From: Actinomycetota bacterium
GTDB lineage: Bacteria; Actinomycetota; Actinomycetes; Nanopelagicales; Nanopelagicaceae
Assembly: GCA_010028225.1 (NCBI GenBank)
Contig: RGOY01000040.1
Location: forward strand, 1-9,668
Reading direction: 5' to 3'
DNA: 9,668 nt
Shown here: positions 7,469 to 9,668 of the stretch, piece by piece
How positions within the stretch are numbered: the stretch's first letter is position 1
How the letters are laid out: every line of letters starts with the position of its first letter
Made by a program: the position numbers and the translations under genes
The notes under the pieces: generated by a model
The model's database searches: none
Seen by the model: only the letters and a program-made list of their open reading frames with translations
Told to the model about the DNA's origin: nothing

Positions 7469-9038
7469 GAAGCAATCGCGCCCGATCACCATGGCGATTG
7501 TTGCTATGGGTGGAGAAGGCGGTGGAGTACTTGCCGATTGGTCAATCGATCTCGCCGAGAAGATGGGTTATTGGGCACAGACCACTTCAGTACCCGGCGT
7601 CGCACAGAGAACCGGTTCGACTATCTATTACGTGGAGTTCATCCCAAATGATGGCTCTGGACGCGAGCCAGTCCTTTCCACAATGCCGACCCCAGGTGAA
7701 GTCGACATCGTTCTTGCTTCTGAGTTGATGGAAGCGGGGCGCGCAGTATTCCGCGGTTTTGTCACACCTGATGTGACAACTCTTATCGCTTCTACTAATC
7801 GCATGTACTCAATGCAAGAGAAAACAGCGATGGCAGATGGCAGGGTTTCTTCAGAAGAAATTCTTCAATCATGTGAAGCCGCGAGCAAGAGATTTGTTGG
7901 TGCTGATTTTGCAAAGGTAGCGGAAGAGTGTGGCACGGTGATCTCTGCATCACTCTTTGGTGCGCTAGCAGGATCTGGAGCGCTTCCTTGGTCTAAGGAA
8001 GAATTCATTGCGGCAGTTCAACGTGGTGGAGTTGGCGTTGAACCTTCATTGAAAGCATTTGAGCGCGCATACGAGATTGCTAAGAATCCGAAACCCAAGA
8101 GCGCGGCTCCCGTGGCTATCGAAATTGGGAAGAAGCCGGAAAAGCCTAAGGATGATGGCTTAACACCCGAGCAAGAGCTTGCCATTATCAACGATCCATC
8201 CTCTGCCGTTGGACCAGCACTCAAAGAACATGCGTTACGGATTGCTAAAGAATTTCCAGAAGCGGTGCGAGTGATGTTAGTTCATGGAATTAAACGATGC
8301 GCTGACTACCAAGATGTGAAATATGCAGATGAGTATCTCGATCGACTCCTGCGAATTAACTCACTCGATGCTGAGCGCGGGAATGGCACTTACCGCCTCC
8401 TTAATGAAGTCGCTCGATATACGGCGCTCTGGATGACGTACGAGGACACGATTCGAGTTGCAGACCTGAAGTCACGAAGACGGAGATTTGATCGAGTAAA
8501 GAAAGAAGCAAAGGTCAAGGAAGATCAAATCACGCAGGTTCGTGAGTTCTTCCATCCAGGCGTTGAAGAGATAACCGATACCCTTCCAGGACCACTCGGG
8601 CGAGCGATTCTCAAGTCACGCATGACTTCTAAGTTCATTGAGCGAGTTACCAAAGAGGGCCTTCGGCTTCACACAACATCACTGCATGGCTATCTCTTGC
8701 TCTATACCCTCGCGCGCCTTCGGCCTTTGAGAAGAAGGTCTCTTCGATTCTCATTAGAGCAGAGCAGAATCAATGATTGGCTCGACGTTATCTTTGCCAC
8801 GGCGAGTGAGGATTATGACCTTGCAGTCGAAGTTGCAGAGTGTGCGAATGTCATTAAGGGTTATGGAGATACACATCGCAACGGATTAAACAATTTCAAT
8901 GCCATCATGCGTGAAGTCAATTCGCTTCGGGCTAAGAAATCTAGCGGTGCAGCAAATCGCATCGCAGATCTTCGAAGAGCAGCGCTTGCAGATGAGAGCG
9001 GTACAAAACTTCGAGAACTTCTCACTACCTCAGCTTGA
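7461..9038 (+). CDS. iorB: Indolepyruvate oxidoreductase-type enzyme, long beta subunit
   Basis: A 525-residue partner of the alpha subunit. Residues 11 to about 205 form the gamma-type domain of 2-oxoacid oxidoreductases: GGEGGG at 17-22 and SVPGVAQRTGST at 43-54, which in this family contributes to CoA binding and subunit contact. A Lys/Pro-rich linker (about 208-233) joins a second domain of about 290 residues (234-525). This second part (RCADYQDVKYADEYLDRL, then IKGYGDTH near the end) resembles the DUF6537-type region that also forms the C-terminus of the large single-chain indolepyruvate oxidoreductases; its function is unknown to me. It is arginine-rich in places (KSRRRRF, LRPLRRRSLRF). 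Ordinary archaeal IorB is only about 200 residues, so this is the long form. I chose the ATG at 7461 because it directly precedes the conserved domain, overlaps the alpha stop (ATGCCTGA) and has AAGGA nine bases upstream. The open frame back to 7287 only shadows the end of iorA. Confidence 0.87.
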   Translation: MPEKQSRPITMAIVAMGGEGGGVLADWSIDLAEKMGYWAQTTSVPGVAQRTGSTIYYVEFIPNDGSGREPVLSTMPTPGEVDIVLASELMEAGRAVFRGFVTPDVTTLIASTNRMYSMQEKTAMADGRVSSEEILQSCEAASKRFVGADFAKVAEECGTVISASLFGALAGSGALPWSKEEFIAAVQRGGVGVEPSLKAFERAYEIAKNPKPKSAAPVAIEIGKKPEKPKDDGLTPEQELAIINDPSSAVGPALKEHALRIAKEFPEAVRVMLVHGIKRCADYQDVKYADEYLDRLLRINSLDAERGNGTYRLLNEVARYTALWMTYEDTIRVADLKSRRRRFDRVKKEAKVKEDQITQVREFFHPGVEEITDTLPGPLGRAILKSRMTSKFIERVTKEGLRLHTTSLHGYLLLYTLARLRPLRRRSLRFSLEQSRINDWLDVIFATASEDYDLAVEVAECANVIKGYGDTHRNGLNNFNAIMREVNSLRAKKSSGAANRIADLRRAALADESGTKLRELLTTSA

Positions 9039-9668
9039 TTTTCGCTCTCCCAGGAATGGGACCTTAAATTCTTTTCCATTTGTAACCCCAGCAAATCGCC
9101 AGAGCAACATCGCAACGAGACTCCCTGCGATGATTAGAGAGCGCGCACCATTTGGCAGATCGAGCTGGATTCCAAGAATCGATTTACCTTGCTCCCAGAG
9201 CAGAAGGATCTGACCGACAGCTGTCACCACGAGCGTGCCGACAACGGCGCCCCAGAGACTTGCAGAGCCACCGATGACAAGCATGGCCAAGGTGAGAAAG
9301 GTAAAGACGAGGTAGTAGTCCTGTACCTGCCAGGTTCCTGCAACGTGAACATACATCGCACCAGAGAGTCCGGCTAAGGCGCCAGATATCGTGAAGGCAA
9401 TCCATCGAACTCGTTGAATACTGACCCCAAGTGCTGGAGCTGCAAGGAGATCTTCACGGCTAGCACGAAGACTTCTTGCTGTTGCTGAGATATTGAAGAA
9501 GTAGACAATCATGATAGCGATGAGCGCCATCGCCAGCGGCTCATAGATTCCTTCGAACTTTGGCACGGCAGGAAGTGCCTGGGATCCAGGGCCCAACGTG
9601 ATGTTGTTGAAGAAGAAGTTGTAGAAGAGGCCAAGGAGTGCAAAGGTGGCAATTCCAGCAGCGAGGCC
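9030..9668 (-). CDS. livM: Branched-chain amino acid-type ABC transporter permease, LivM family (partial, C-terminal part)
   Basis: Inner-membrane permease of the BPD_transp_2 family; partners would be LivH, the ATPases LivG/LivF and a binding protein. The minus-strand frame is open from the right edge to the TGA at 9030-9032, giving 212 residues. Hydrophobic segments are visible: YEPLAMALIAIMIVYFFN, WIAFTISGALAGLSGAMYV, a long double span from LVFTFLTLAMLVIGG into GTLVVTAVGQILLLW, and SLIIAGSLVAMLLWRF. The cytoplasmic ATPase-coupling loop reads RASREDLLAAPALGVSIQRVRW, characteristic of LivM with ALGV. The N-terminal part lies outside, so no start can be given; the TTG at 9596 is internal because the frame continues upstream with membrane-like sequence. 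The family takes up amino acids and also aromatic acids, so substrate import for this cluster is plausible but unproven. It overlaps the end of iorB tail to tail. Confidence 0.87.
   Translation of the reverse strand, partial: GLAAGIATFALLGLFYNFFFNNITLGPGSQALPAVPKFEGIYEPLAMALIAIMIVYFFNISATARSLRASREDLLAAPALGVSIQRVRWIAFTISGALAGLSGAMYVHVAGTWQVQDYYLVFTFLTLAMLVIGGSASLWGAVVGTLVVTAVGQILLLWEQGKSILGIQLDLPNGARSLIIAGSLVAMLLWRFAGVTNGKEFKVPFLGERKSS

Noticed and set aside
6560..7492. 310-codon open frame on the minus strand within iorA
   Set aside because: It lies antisense to the TPP and Fe-S domains, whose motifs are all intact on the plus strand. The translation shows no family features.

Overview
The window is dense bacterial coding sequence with a roughly balanced base composition. 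It carries five complete protein genes, two or more on each strand, plus two genes cut by the window edges. No RNA genes, insertion sequences or CRISPR arrays are visible. Short intergenic gaps, two starts without a good Shine-Dalgarno (possibly leaderless) and moderate G+C would fit a streamlined free-living bacterium, perhaps a moderate-G+C actinobacterium. No taxonomic marker is present, so this is a low-confidence guess.

Layout from left to right. The minus strand carries a two-gene unit: a PYROXD2/phytoene-desaturase-like FAD oxidoreductase (2685 down to 1153) followed 3 bases later by an acyl-CoA ligase resembling 2-aminobenzoate-CoA ligase (1149 down, running off the left edge). Head to head with it, across only 42 bases, a second paralogous FAD oxidoreductase runs on the plus strand (2728-4332). 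A hairpin terminator at 4331-4365 separates it from a convergent minus-strand cyclase-family metal hydrolase (5158 down to 4385) that resembles isatin hydrolase. A 183-base divergent control region with a strong dyad follows. The plus strand then carries the two subunits of an indolepyruvate oxidoreductase-type 2-oxoacid:acceptor enzyme (alpha 5342-7468, beta 7461-9038, overlapping by 8 bases). Last, on the minus strand, is the C-terminal part of a LivM-type ABC permease whose stop region overlaps the end of the beta gene by 9 bases.

The families fit one theme, breakdown of indolic or other aromatic amino-acid derivatives. An IorAB-type enzyme would turn arylpyruvates such as indolepyruvate into aryl-acetyl-CoA. 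A cyclase-family hydrolase of the isatin hydrolase/kynurenine formamidase type would open an oxidised indole-derived substrate on the way to anthranilate. A 2-aminobenzoate-CoA ligase would activate anthranilate. The two flavoproteins could provide oxidation steps, and the Liv-type transporter could import the substrate. The family calls rest on visible motifs; the assembled pathway is inference, since the steps between indoleacetyl-CoA and isatin and those after anthraniloyl-CoA are not in this window.
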